A DNA stretch of 64,000 nucleotides from Porpolomopsis calyptriformis (lineage: Eukaryota; Basidiomycota; Agaricomycetes; Agaricales; Hygrophoraceae): positions 1,240,001 through 1,304,000 of the forward strand of contig OX621170.1 of NCBI GenBank assembly GCA_951640195.1. Direction: 5' to 3'. Of the stretch, positions 1-13,200 are shown piece by piece; within the stretch, counting starts at the first letter, position 1; every line of letters begins with the position of its first letter. The notes beneath the pieces are model-generated. The model ran no database searches, was not told the DNA's origin, and worked only from the letters and a program-made list of their open reading frames with translations. The translations under genes were made by a program, and so were the position numbers.

Positions 1-1102
<1,102 letters not shown>

Positions 1103-1247
1103 CGTTAATTTTCTCGGTGAATGTGAAGTAAAGCAAGTAATCGGTGTGCAATGCGGAAAAGGGAAGGCTGATGTTGGTGTCAGGCGTCACATTCGTCACA
1201 CTAGTGCGTGACACCTCATTCGCGTGCACAACTTGACTGTTATCGAC
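1103..1247. promoter_or_regulatory. Divergent promoter of PP2A-C and CCT5
   Basis: The 145 bp between two outward-facing start codons must hold both 5' UTRs and the shared promoter. No TATA box or other clear element is visible. Promoter function is inferred from position only. Confidence 0.5.
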
Positions 1248-3442
1248 ATGGCACAACAACAACAAGCTGTTTATGCTACCGACGAGGTGAGGAGCCACGC
1301 CGGGGGCGAGTTTTCTCTTGCTGAGGTATTCCTAGTACGGACGGCCGTTTATCATCCTCAGGGAGCAAGCGAGAAAGACGAGATCTCATGGAATTGAGGC
1401 AATCAAAGTATATTTTCTGTATTGGATCACTCCAACAACTGCTTACCATCCGCAGTCACACATTCTCGCCGCACGAACCGTGGCAAACATCATCCGGACA
1501 TCATTGGGTCCAAGAGGTATCCCCTTGCTCTCCTCGCGTTTCACGTCTAACCGATGAACGCACAGGACTTGATAAAATTCTCATCTCTCCCGATGGCGAG
1601 ATCACCGTCACTAACGATGGCGCGACAATCTTGGGGCAGATGGAAGTTGAACACCAGATTGCCAAACTCTTAGTCCAACTATCCAAGAGCCAAGATGACG
1701 AGATCGGAGACGGAACTACGGGCGTTGTGGGTGTGTCATTTTTCATTCATCTCACCAACTCGCAGTTATGATGCCCTCCCGGCAAAGTGCTCGCCGGTGC
1801 TTTGCTAGAACAAAGTGGTGCCCTCCTCGATCGCGGCATCCACCCCATTCGTATCGCGGATGGCTTCGATCGGGCCTGTACAGTGGCCGTAGAAGAACTG
1901 GACCGCATCTCGGACCGCATCGAGTTCTCAAAAGACAACACCGCCAATCTTCTCAAGGCATCCATGACCAGTCTTGCGAGTAAAATGTACCCGAAATCCA
2001 ATAATCCCACTCTGCTCAGACTAACTATCCGATAGTGTGTCAAAAGAACATCACCAATTTGCACAAATCGCCGTGGACGCTGTTTTGACAGTGGCCGACC
2101 TTGAAAGACGGGACGTGTCATTCGACCTCATCAAAGTGGACGGAAAAGTCGGCGGCTCGCTCGCGGACACGACGCTCATCAAGGGCGTTCTCGTGGACAA
2201 GGATATGTCGCACCCACAAATGCCGAGCAGCGTGAAAGACGCGCGCCTGGCGATCCTGACTTGCCCGTTCGAGCCACCCCGCCCGAAAACGAAGCACAAG
2301 TTGGATATCACCAGTGTTGAAGAATACAAGAACCTGCGGGACTACGAGAAGGGCAAGTTTGCCGATATGATCAAACGGGTGAAAGACACGGGAGCCAACT
2401 TGGTCATATGTCAATGGGGATTTGACGATGAGGCAAATCATTTGTTGATGCAGAATGATCTGCCTGCAGTGCGGTGGGTTGGTGGACCTGAAATTGAGGT
2501 GTGTCCACGCGAATCAGTTGGATCTTGGGTTGATTGTTGTTTCACGTTGGAAGCTCATCGCTGTCGCCACCCAAGGCCGTATAGTCCCCCGATTTGAAGA
2601 TCTGACCTCTGAAAAACTGGGAAAAGCTGGAATCGTACGAGAAGTCTCGTTTGGCACTACGCGGGATAAAATGCTTGTGATCGAGGAATGCGCCAACACC
2701 CGCGCTGTCACGATCTTTGTGCGAGGTAGCAACAAAATGGTATGGCAGGTGTTGCCGTGTGATCTCGCAAACGGTGATTAACCAAGTGGCAGTAGATCAT
2801 CGACGAGGCAAAGAGGGCGCTCCATGATGCAATTTGTGTTGTGCGCAATCTTGTAGTGGATAATCGAGTTGTTTATGGAGGAGGGGCAGCGGATATCAGC
2901 TGTGCGATAGCAGTGGCCAAAGCTGCTGACGAAGTACGCATTTTGTTCCTGATCGTTCTGTTCCAAAACTGATCTTGCGCAGATACCGTCGATAGAGCAA
3001 TATGCCATGCGAGCATTTGCATCAGCCCTAGATGCCATTCCCCTGGCGTTGGCGGAGAACAGTGGTTTGTCGCCAATAGAAACGCTAGCAGATGTCAAGA
3101 GCCGGCAGATAAAAGAGGGTGATTCGAAGCTGGGAATTGATTGTACTGGGAAAGGAGTGAACGGTGTGTGATCGAACATCGCTTGTCTGCCTCGATCGCT
3201 GATGGTTGTGACAGATATGAAAAAACAATTCGTGTATGATCCTTTGATCTCAAAGAGACAGCAATTCTTGCTGGCAACACAGGTTTGTTGTTTGCAAGCT
3301 TATGTGGCTATTAATGACGATTAATTCACAGTTGGTCCGCGCGGTGTTAAAAATCGGTGAGTCAGCCCACATCGAGCTGAGGCTTATCTAACATGATGTT
3401 CTTGCAGACGACGTGATTGTTGCTGGAGAGGCAGAGGATTAG
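1248..3442 (+). CDS. CCT5: T-complex chaperonin subunit epsilon
   Basis: Epsilon subunit of the cytosolic TRiC/CCT chaperonin, which folds actin, tubulin and WD-repeat proteins using ATP. The ATG at 1248 gives [13 protein letters not shown], then introns. The frame resumes with [20 protein letters not shown] and [20 protein letters not shown], the latter almost identical to yeast Cct5. Group II chaperonin signatures follow: [16 protein letters not shown] with the catalytic Asp (about 1685-1730), [30 protein letters not shown] near 2870 (the nucleotide-binding GGG), and the C-terminal [11 protein letters not shown] before TAG at 3440. At least nine short introns; one begins at the gtatat near 1407. 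No frame damage once they are removed. Assignment to epsilon rests on the [13 protein letters not shown] and [11 protein letters not shown] wording. Confidence 0.95.
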
Positions 3443-3720
3443 AGACAGTAGAATAGCAATCATATCTGATGAATGGCAAAGCCATGGCGCGAAAGGACCG
3501 AGATAGACATCTCCTCCCTCAGTTGATGAATATTAAAATATATTTATTTGACCGTGGGAAGAAATGTCTGTTTTGGTCCTTTCGCACCTTGTTTCAGCCA
3601 AACTTGTTCTTCTCATCAATTCAACCGACGTTTTCCCGCCCATCGGCAACGACAACGACGACGATAACAACGACGATAACGACGTTCTCATCCAGCTGCC
3701 GGTAACTCTACTCGCAGTAT

Positions 3721-6685
3721 ATGTCATTCTCTGCTACACCACTCGGTCAAGGCAGACGTCTAGATCATCATACATTTCTCAACAAGCCACCCCCTCCACC
3801 CAATCCCCCCCATCGCACAATTCCCACTTCTTACGCTTACGGGTTCGTTCTCTCCTTCTCATCGTTAATGCTCACTGCCATTTCTTTCTTAGTGCACCAG
3901 CCCCCACCGCCCGATCACCCGCTAAACCAACATCGTCCCTTCCACGTGACGGCAATCCGTCTTCAGACCACGAACCAGCTCTCGCACGCTTTGCACGACT
4001 CAAGCACCGCGATCATCAACCCGACATCACAAATCGTCCGGGAGGTCCAAAAACTATCTCTTCTCCTCCCAAACCTGAAACCTGGAGTGTCAAAGACACC
4101 TCGGTCAACATCGCAACAGCCTTTCACCAAGCGGTCTCAACCATTCCCGACATGCCACCGATTACCCCAAACGACGCGTGGGCCTCCAATTCGCGTCCCA
4201 CAACCACAGTCCCACGCAGCACTTCCGTCGAATACGAACAACAATCCCAATCAACCCACATCCGTCGCCTCGCCCCTCCCCCAAATCGTCTTGCCGCCGC
4301 GCGAGCCCCCACCTCGCGAAAACCGCCTTCCAAGACCTCGTCGTCCGCACGGCATTCTGGTGGCGAAGAAGACCCCGAGCCAATCAACGAGAACGGCCGT
4401 GGAAAGAGCCCGTTCGAGCACGTCGTTGACATCACCAAGCGAGCCATAGCACCCGCAACATTTTATCTCCGCCAACGTTCACAGGAGCCTGCCAATACGA
4501 GCCGCAAAGACTCCAGCTACGATTATTCTGCTGAGGAGCGCGAGTTTCAGGCCACTCAACCCCAACGCTCGGCCGCACCTCGTCGAACCAGTGCGGCCCA
4601 TAAACGCGGTCGTATATCAACTGATAATAAGGCCTATCGTCCCACGGCATCCGATCTAGAGGATGACGACGACGATTTCGAGGACGACGGGAAAAAAGGG
4701 AAGAGACGGAAAAAGAAGAAGGACCTTCCGGGAGGTCCACTCACAACCCTGCCCGTCGCTAGCTATGACAAAAAGAAGAAGAAAAAGAGAGGGAGTAAAG
4801 GGAACACCGCAGAGGTCGAAGATGATGCAGGAAGTATTAGTGACGATCACGCCAGCGACCAGGTCAGTCATATAACTCCGCGACAACTCAAACAGACCCT
4901 TACTTTGTGTGGCTGCAGTCTGTTCACCAAGAATCTGCCCCACCGATCTCACACGTATCTACAACTCGTGCTCTATCTCCTCCGCTTTCTCTGCAAGGCC
5001 AGGAAGATGTCTCCATGGACATCGAACAAGGCTTGGAGTCCATAGAGGAAGTCAACGAAGCCGATTTCATGAGCCCATCTTCCGCACAGATTCATTCACG
5101 GCGTCCATTCTCCCTCGGTGGCTTTCTCGGTATATGCGTAAACCGAATCTACCAAGTTTTCGCCTATATGATCATTTGGATCCTAACGCTCGTGGCGAAG
5201 CTACTACAACTGCTGTGGATGGCGATTGAACTCATCATCTGCAGACCTATACTATGGGCTGTACGCGGCACCCCTGGGATACTGTCGATATCAAAATATC
5301 TATTTATTGCAGGGACGGTATATGCTGCCTGGTACACCCTCCGCAATCCAGTTCTCCAATGGTTACCCCTACTTTCGTCCAGTTCAACGATCTTTCAAGC
5401 GTCGGATATCCCCCCTGCCAATATGGCGGAGCTTACGGTGAGACTCCAGAAGATCGAGAGCGCTCTATCCGGGCTGGCTCTCGATTATGAACGATCGCGA
5501 ACACGGCTGGAGAACGAGGCTAAGAAAGGTTCTGAGGTCGTTGGACGCCTTGGATCCTTAGAGACTCAAATGCAAAAAGAGAACGTCAGAGTGGCCCAGG
5601 CCGAGAATCAGCTCAGGCAGTTGACCAACCAGGGGTTATTGACTGTCAAGCAGGAAGTGGAGGCCTTGCAGGCACATATCTCGGCGCACAGGGGTCAGGA
5701 TACGGGCGGGAACGATGGTGAGGCGAGGGCGAAATTAGAGGCGTTAGAGGAACGGCTGGGTGGGCTGGAAGGCGGTGTCAAGGAGGCGCTGGAACTTGGG
5801 CGGAAGGACGGTGTGAGTGTGGCGACTACCACTAGCGTCGCGTGGTGGAACAAGCTGTTGGCAGGAGGGGCATCGCATACTGGCCTAACCATCAAGTCTG
5901 TAGATGGGCAGGACGTGACTGCACTCATCGGACACCTCGTTGGTTCAGCGGTGTCCCAGTACGGCAAGGACGTAGTCGCGCGAGCCGATTTCGCGATGCA
6001 TTCTGCCGGTGGCCAGATAATACCGTTCCTGACGAGTCCGACGTTCAGCGTATCACCGTCGACCCTAAGCGGGAAATTTATTGGCCTCCTCACAGGGAAC
6101 GGTCAGGCAACCGGGCGACCGCCCATCACTGCGCTGCACCACGAGCTACATAGTGGATACTGTTGGTCATTCCCTGGGACGCAGGGACAACTGGGTGTAG
6201 TCCTTTCTGCGCCGACGCACATCTCTGATGTCACGATCGACCATATAGCGAAGGAGGTAGCCTTTGACATGCGAAGCGCGCCGAGAGAGATGGAGCTCTG
6301 GGGGTTGGTGGAGGGGAAGGATAATCTTGCAAAGCTGAAGGAGTGGCAGGCAGAGAAGGCGAGGAAGCGAGAGGCTGCAAAGGCAACGGGGGCGGAGTCT
6401 GGCACAGAGTTTGCTGAAGAGCAGGCGGTGTATCCTCCGACGCTGCCCAAGTCGCAAAAGTTCGTTCGCCTCGCGTCGTTCGCTTATAACATCCATGCGC
6501 CAAGTAATATCCAGACGTTCCCTGTCTCTCAGGAAGTGCGGGATCTAGGGGTAGATTTCGGGGTTGTGGTGTTGGTAGTGAAAAGCAACTGGGGTATGGA
6601 AGAGTATACGTGTTTGTACCGGCTGCGGGTTCATGGGCAGCGGGTGGGTGAGGTGCCGTTACCATACCCAGAGGATTTGGCATGA
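3721..6685 (+). CDS. SUN-domain nuclear envelope protein (LINC complex)
   Basis: A SUN protein spans the inner nuclear membrane and binds KASH partners in the perinuclear space, linking chromatin or spindle pole to the cytoskeleton. I read three exons, 3721-3842, 3893-4862 and 4919-6685, about 952 residues. The start MSFSATPLGQGRRLDHHTF joins the long frame through a 50-nt intron. Another frame is open back to 3564, and an in-frame ATG at 4152 is an alternative start. The N-terminal part is Pro/Ser/Arg-rich and disordered, with acidic (DLEDDDDDFEDD) and Lys-rich runs fit for nuclear localisation or chromatin contact. Hydrophobic segments lie near 5105-5330, followed by a coiled coil (about 5420-5800). 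The C-terminal SUN domain includes ADFAMHSAGGQIIPF, YCWSFPGTQGQLGVVLS, APREMELWGL and FRV-like LYRLRVHG. Identification of the fold is firm; orthology to one named SUN protein is not claimed. Confidence 0.88.
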
Positions 6686-6825
6686 ACGGTCTGTGGGATC
6701 TCTACCTTTTTTATCTCTTTATTCATCACTCTTGCTGAGCTGCTATCGAGTAAACAGTACTTGTTTCATATCATGTTTATGACCGGATACACGAATATGC
6801 ATCTATGCTCTAAAGTCTTTCTTGA

Positions 6826-8713
6826 TTACAAGTCTGCAAACTTATCCGTTGCCTGTGTTCGCACTAAGTCAGTATATCGATAATTGAGAAGAATTGCGCT
6901 GGCCTTGACAAGTAGCTCGGATGTTCCAGGCTCACGAGCGGAATGTCCTGCGTCTGGGACGATTTGCAAAGTAATCTCTGGCCAAACCTGGACGAGCGGG
7001 TAAGCATGAAGTCGTTTCTAGCATATTACCAAGCAAGTGGTATTCACTTTCTTAAGTTCATAAGCAGTAGTTGCCTATTAGGAGGCAAGTCAATGGATAC
7101 GATGGTCACCAATGGGTGTAGAGACGAACAGGACAGACAACGTCATATCTCCCTTGGACAACAATTGTCGGGATGTGTCGGCTAGAATGCGATAGAATGT
7201 CAGTAAGCGTGCATTAGCGACCGAGTGAAAGAGGGTACATCTTGTCTATTTCCTGCGGTTCCAAGAGCTGCCCCTCTCTCATAAAGCCCTGGTTATTCAA
7301 CCGTGAGATTGAGAGCGAGGCATAACGAGAGAGTATCTTACGTCGTTCACAAAATAGTGGTTCTCAATCCGGGCGAATGCACTGTCAAGTTCGATATCGA
7401 ATCAGAGACGGTGATCCTGACTGAACGTCGTCTTACTTTGCAAAGTCACCATCGTCGGCTGCGGCTACACGTGCAGGATCTACACGAAGCTTTGATGTGG
7501 TCATCCTGCATCATTTTGGCTCAATAGCGTTGTTGCCTTTGACAGGGATGCACGCACTCCCATTTAGCCCATGCTTTCGCAGCTCGTTGTCTAGTTTCAT
7601 CATCTACGGAATTGAGCTGTGCGTGATACGCCAAGACGAGATCGGAACGTTCGGCCTCGGGAATGGGAGCAATAAAATCTTCCCTACAGTGAACATTAAC
7701 CAATCGCGGCTGATGGAAGGCAAGCAGTGGACGGACCATGCATCTGGGAAAAGATGTGAGGTACCGTCTTGGTAAAAGAAGTGGATCTCGCTGAGAAGTC
7801 CTTAACAAGCCGAACAGGAATACGTAACATGTATTTTACCTCTTTCTCAAAGTGAAGACACCTCTGCAAACCCATTAAATGTCTGCGGTAACAAGAACAC
7901 GAAATACTGACCGTAGTACGAGACTCTTTACTCGATCAGGATGGCTCTGAAGAGCGATATAAATTATCAAACTGGAACCGTGATAGGTGACACGCACTTG
8001 GGCATAAGCTAAAGCAAGTGTTGACCCCTATACACAAAGTCGGCGAGATCTTGAAGGATGAAACTGAAGTACGAACCCAAGAGCCTCCAAAAACGTGCCA
8101 CTTATCTACTCTAAGAAACTCACGAAGTTTCTCAATATCCTTCACGAGATCCCAGGTAGTGTTATCTTCTACGCAAGCACTCCTGGAGACAATGAACACA
8201 TATCCACCGTTTCGCAAATGAAGAGGCCTTACGGAGTGGACCGTCCGGCTCCTCTTTGGTCAAAAAGAATTATCTTGATCCAAATTATTAACGGGAAATA
8301 TTCAATGAGGAATGGACTGGGATTTTACTTTGTATTTGCCAGGATTAAAAAACGATCGGTCCTTGAGACAACCGTATGAGTGGGGATAAAATGAGGAACG
8401 CAAACCGGGAGACGCGCACATCCTCGTGGACGCCCCCTCCAGGTCCACCTGGAAAAAAATGTGAACACAATACGGAGACGTAGGAAGGTTGCTAACCGTG
8501 AAAAAATACAACTATTAACGTGCTTCAGTAACGTTGGAGGGTGGGAAGCAAAAGACGGCACCTGGAGACCCGTCCTTATTGCCGCATAGTTCATAGCTGG
8601 ATTGAGTGAGGTGATCCGGGCTAGAATATTACCAGACGGAGTGCTTACTACAGAGTATGCAAGCTTGACACTTTCAGCATTCCGACTTCATAGGGATCAA
8701 TGTGAGGATACAT
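6826..8713 (-). CDS. pip: Proline iminopeptidase (alpha/beta hydrolase, S33), about 18 exons
   Basis: Releases N-terminal proline from peptides, in the cytosol. The start MYPHIDPYEVGMLKVSSLHT at 8713 is the usual N-terminus. Successive small exons then give YYELCGNKDGSP, VVFFHGGPGGG (oxyanion hole), DRSFFNPGKYK, IILFDQRGAGRSTP, EDNTTWDLVKDIEKLREFL, WHVFGGSWGSTLALAYAQ (nucleophile Ser), SHPDRVKSLVLRG, IHFFYQDGTSHLFPDAW, EDFIAPIPEAERSDLVLAYH, AFARIENHYFVND, GFMREGQLLEPQEIDKI, RHIPTIVVQGRYDVVCP (Asp) and ITLQIVPDAGHSAREPG (His), ending ATDKFADL. The triad and oxyanion motif are complete, so I call it intact although each short exon alone looks like debris. HGGPGGG is split over exons of 15 and 17 nt. 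All joins used are GT-AG. Single-exon homologues are about 310-320 residues, and this adds up similarly. Confidence 0.85.
8432..8511 (-). other. Two micro-exons (15 and 17 nt) encoding the HGGPGGG motif
   Basis: On the minus strand the exon 8511-8497 (15 nt) follows an intron ending gttaatag and is followed by gttagc. The exon 8448-8432 (17 nt) follows a pyrimidine-rich acceptor ending ttccag and is followed by gtccac. Joined to the exons on each side they read SPVVFFHGGPGGGDRSFF, the conserved oxyanion-hole segment of proline iminopeptidase. Other splice choices I tried break this motif. Confidence 0.75.
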
Positions 8714-8803
8714 GTCTTGAACGGGTACCTTGAGGTGATGCGGTCTTAGCGAATGTTACCAAATGCCGTAGTTCGTTAGCGATCAAAAAAAATCAGATCT
8801 TCA
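8714..8803. promoter_or_regulatory. Divergent promoter of proline iminopeptidase and SEC14-like gene
   Basis: Only 90 bp separate the two outward start codons. A run of seven A (near 8785-8792) is the only notable element. Shared promoter inferred from position. Confidence 0.45.
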
Positions 8804-10014
8804 ATGGACCACAAAGTCTCTATACCCCCGGCGCCCCCTCTTTCCTTCTCCAATGTAGAATCACACAAGGATCTCACTCCCAACCAAGTCGATCTTCATA
8901 AAAAAGTCCTTGAGCATTTCTCCAAGAATGACTATGTCCTTCCTGGTGTTGACAAGGGCGAACTCATGGAAGACGAAAAGTTTTGGCTTGTACGAGTTCT
9001 CTCCATTTACTTCCTTACGCACAGTCCTGCTGATAGAGCACCCCAAAGTCCTACGAGTGCATGCTAAGGCATGTGTTCAATCATTCGATTGATCGTTCTC
9101 AACCTCACCTCTCTTAGATATCTACGCGCTTCAAAGTGGGTTTTAGAAAAGGCCATTCAAAGGCTCGAAGCCACTCTAATATGGAGGCGAGAATATGGTG
9201 TGTACAGCATCATTACCGCCGACCACGTAGAGCCCGAGGTGAGCCAAAGTTGTATTTTCGTTCAACACTTCCTCAGCCCGCGTTACAGGCTGTGACTGGC
9301 AAAGAGATCCTCTTCGGTTACGATTCCGCCGGGAGGCCAGGGCTTTATATGTTCCCCAGTCGTCAGAACACCGACGATCCCACTCGGCAGATACAATTCG
9401 TGGTCTGGATGCTGGAGCGTTCTACCGACCTCATGGACCCAGGCGTTGAGTACGCGTCGTCAAGGTCACCCCCGTTGGATCATTGTCACTGATGCTCCCT
9501 TTCTCAGGACAATCGATCTTCTGATCAACTACGCAGATAAAGCTAAATCCCCTGCGTTTTCAACATCCAGAGCCGTTCGTTACTTTTTTTAAATTTTATT
9601 CCGGCTGAAACTCCATAATTTCACACATCCTTCCAGGTGCTCAACATTCTACAAGACCACTATCCAGAACGCCTTGGCTTTGCCCTGATCATTAACGTCC
9701 CTGTTGTCATACGCGCCTTCTACAAACTCATTACACCCTTCATCGACCCCGTCACACGCCTCAAGATGAAATTCAATCCGGAAGTCGTCAAGGAGGGCAT
9801 TTATTCGTCAGACATGGTCTTGTCCGAGTGGGGCGGTGACTGTGACTTTGTGTACCAGCATGAAAAATATTGGCCGGCCCTCGTGAAGCTCTGTGAAGAG
9901 AGAAAGAGTGGGTGGATGAAAATCTGGCGATCCTTAGGCGGGACGGTAGGGTTGAAGGAATGGGATTACAAGAGTGAGATGAGTGAGATAAGCGAGCCAA
10001 AGGTCGAAGTCTGA
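8804..10014 (+). CDS. SEC14-family phosphatidylinositol/phospholipid transfer protein (CRAL-TRIO)
   Basis: Binds a phospholipid or similar lipid in a gated pocket and moves it between membranes or presents it to kinases. The N-terminal exon (from MDHKVSIPPAPPLSFSNVES) leads to the CRAL-TRIO-N helices with RYLRASKWVLEKAIQRLE and ATLIWRREYGV. The CRAL-TRIO domain follows, with GKEILFGYDSAGRPGLYMFP, RQIQFVVWMLERSTDLM, TIDLLINYADKAKSP, VLNILQDHYPERLGFALIIN and PFIDPVTRLKMKF. The end is charged and polar (SEMSEISEPKVEV). At least four introns, including ones at about 8990-9115, 9238-9290, 9450-9508 and 9573-9636. Length is near 325 residues, normal for the family. Ligand and membrane target cannot be read from the sequence. 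It ends 213 bp from the convergent Hsp70-like gene. Confidence 0.88.
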
Positions 10015-10227
10015 TCGACCACAACTGTCGCAAGATTAACGTTGCACCTTGGTGCCGCATACCCTTAGACACGACGAGTAAATACTAGAGTGATTGGATA
10101 GCGTAGACGAAATTTGCACATAACCCGTGGGCGGTCTACACTACTGTCTATTTAATGGGAAAATCATACCAATATATGGAGAATTACCGGCAAATCAAGT
10201 TATATATCGCAGCCACAAACCCAACCC

Positions 10228-13200
10228 TCATTTACCAGTCTTCTTCTTCTTTTTCTTCTTGGTTGCTTGCACGAAGGTATCGGTGGCTTCCTCCTTTTCA
10301 AAAGCCTCAGCGGTTTCCTGCTTTTCATCTGCATTCATTACTGGTTCAGCAGCTTCCTTGGGGGGCGGGAATGATTGAGGTTGAATGGGATGAGGGTGGG
10401 TGGGATAAGAAATCGAGTCATCAGACCGAAAGGGATGCGGGGAGGTCGGCGGGTCCTCTATAGGTTTCAATGACGATTCCAGAACGTCGGATAGGCTTAT
10501 AACCTCGGCTGATGAGGGTACATCAAGGGTAGTTGCGGCTGGAACGACGGAAGATGGTAAAGTCCCATTCTCCTCGGGCGCCGGTAAATCCCTTCCCGGC
10601 GGTAGGGGCCGCCCATTCGAATCTTTGTTCTTTGGCTTGTCCGACTGATGGGCACCGGACGTGGGGGAGTCGCTGGTAACGTCCGCAGACAAGGAGTCAG
10701 GTACCGGGGGCCAAGCACCTTCAAGGTCGACTAGATGAAGGGTATCACTAAAAGGTTCCTGTAGATTGACAGCTTTGGAAACCTCGGCCATATCACTTGG
10801 TTTCGGTGATGAGTGAATATCCCCAGCATGGTTCGAGTGCCCTGTGTGATTGATAGTAGGGTCCGCCCACAGCGACGGCGAATTCATGCCTCTACTTGCC
10901 ATAAGGTCATCGCCCAAGTCCACTGAAAAGGATAATCCCTTCTTGATTGGGGTATGTTTGGCGGGAAGAGATGAATCTGGTGCGTTCGTATTCCAAATGT
11001 TGTTGGCTTGTACCTCACCATTGCCCTTACGTGCCGATCCTACTTGATCCCCATTCAGTGCCCCGACCACCTCCATCGATAGAGACGAAATGGGCTCCAT
11101 CTCTGGCAATTCCATCTTGGACGGCGAAGATGAGGACTTCGGATAAATGCGGGTTACAGACTGGTCAGCGGATGGAATTTGCTCGATCGATCGAAACGTT
11201 TCCTTTGGCGTTTTCAATATATCCGGTGACGAGACGACTCGAGCACGAGAGGTCCCAGAAGAACCATTTGTGAAGGCAGGTACCTGTTCCTTTCCATTCT
11301 GTTGATGGCGTCCGGATGGCTCTCTTCGCCACGGCGACGAGTTGGCAAAGTTGGATGACGCAATCGAAGGAGGCGCAGAACCAGAGGTACCATTCAAATC
11401 GGCCCACACAAGGCTGGACGTCCTAACCCTTTTCTTCTGTTCTCCGGTTTCGGTCTCTCTCTGAGCAGGCTTCACCCCATTGAAGTTTTGGGATGTTAGT
11501 GACGGTTGGGTGAGAGGAGACCAATGAGGGGGGGGTGTCTCGGCGCTCGGCTTGGTAGTTCGGGGTGTCTCTGGAATGTCTTTCGCCATGGGTCTTTCGG
11601 GTGACTTGCTAGATGACGAATTGAGGATACTTGGCATGGCTGTCGCAGGCATGATAGGGGAAGTGGGCCTCGCCGGACCCCACATGCCGTTGAGATCATC
11701 GGTAATTAAATTGTCCACGGACTGGTGATTCGAGGTCTTCTCCTTCTCCTTCCCTTTGTCTCTCGCCCTTCCCCTGTCTTGTTCCTTTCCCTTTCCCTTC
11801 TTTCCGTCCTTTTCTCGCTTGCTTTGGGTTTCTGTATACGGTAGCAGAGTATACGGCGTCGACGTGCTACTCTGAGACGCCCTGTGACGGATCCGCGGAC
11901 TAGGGGCATCTACGAATACGACATGTGCATAAGGCGATACTCCTTTGCTGCTCTCGCGGGTGATGCTGCCGGAGGCCAAAGGAGAGCGTGCTCGGGATGC
12001 TGGCTTTGATGCAGGGCGTGAAGAGACGCGATTAGGGCCGTCCTCTGCGGAGCTATCCTGTTCATCGTCCTCCTCGCGAAGTCCACCCTCGTTATAGATA
12101 ATACTTGCTGGTCCACTAAATTTAATACTTAATATTGAAGAACGGCAACTGGGACCTGGAAGACTTACTACATAATTCTACCCTTGAGAGCCAAGAATAA
12201 AGCCATCAGCGATGGACCAAAGACAAAGCGATTCACATACGTCGTCCACCCATTTGATCCGAGCTTTGAATTCCGTCAAGCCGAAATGAATCTCAACAGA
12301 GAATACGATGGTCCAGAAAACCCCCCCATCCTTTCCGGCCTTTGGCCTGGCGCTGTCCCTCAGAGGTGAAAGGTCGGCTCGCACGCAGCAAAGCGTAGAA
12401 AATTCCTCTGGCAAGAGTAGTTCGGGTCAATGAGCACCTCCACTCTGGTTAGAGGGACGACTAACCTGCTTGTCTGAGTATCCATCTTGGGACTGCATTT
12501 CCCCCTCTGTAACACCAGATGTCGACCTCGAAGACCGCGAGCGTAGAGAGATTCGTGAGTTCTGTGCAATATTTACGAGTGAATACGGTTGACTCCTTGA
12601 CTTTTAAACCCTGTCAGGCGTTGGGGGATTGTCGGTTATTGTCCTTTGAGAAATCCTCGGCACTCACCCGAGCCAGAATACAATCAAATGCATCTGGAAG
12701 GAGCCTGGGGCCGGAAGGCAATTCGCAAAGCCTGTGTCTTCTTGCAATGTGTTCATCGTCTTGGCTATCGAATTCGCGAAGGTATTCCACGCCATACATG
12801 AATTTAGACACGCGAGCAGATACGTGGTGATCGAGGTAGAAACCGATGGAGCCGTCTGCAACTGCCTTGGAACTAAGAGGACAAGTTTAGAACAAAATCA
12901 TCTGTTGGGTAGAACAAGCCCACGTCTGACTGTCCGGTCGACTAACGGCTACATCCAAGGGAGCGAGACGTTCCTGAAGCTGCTTGAAGAGATAAGGGCT
13001 GGCAGCAAACCCTCCAACCAGCCAAACGGACTGTGAGAAAGGGAACTCAGTGACAACGTACAAAAAGATGTGCTGCAAGCTGACTTTGACCAACCCAGCA
13101 GCAGCATCTATCTGGGCTCGAATAGACGCAACCGCCGCCTGAACAGAAGGCTCAAAAAGATCCACAAGTTCTTCCCTAGGTGGTACAGTCCGTGAACCAA

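Noticed and set aside
3564..4152. Start of the SUN protein at ATG 3564
   Set aside because: That frame opens with hydrophobic, low-complexity sequence (NDNDDDNNDDND). The ATG at 3721 with a 50-nt intron gives a normal protein start and joins the same frame.
3721..4449. Single-exon Pro-rich 242-residue protein
   Set aside because: Only its first 40 codons are used, as exon 1 of the SUN gene. The rest is an overlapping frame of the next exon.
6943..8380. Apparent pseudogene made of scattered peptidase fragments
   Set aside because: First impression was a decayed proline iminopeptidase with a broken HGGPG motif. Canonical short introns, including two micro-exons, restore a full protein with an intact triad, so I call it a gene.
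11910..12116. Separate short minus-strand gene at the Hsp70 tail junction
   Set aside because: It is another frame of the Hsp70-like gene. Splicing at gtaagtc…aatttag places the junction in the frame that continues into the tail.
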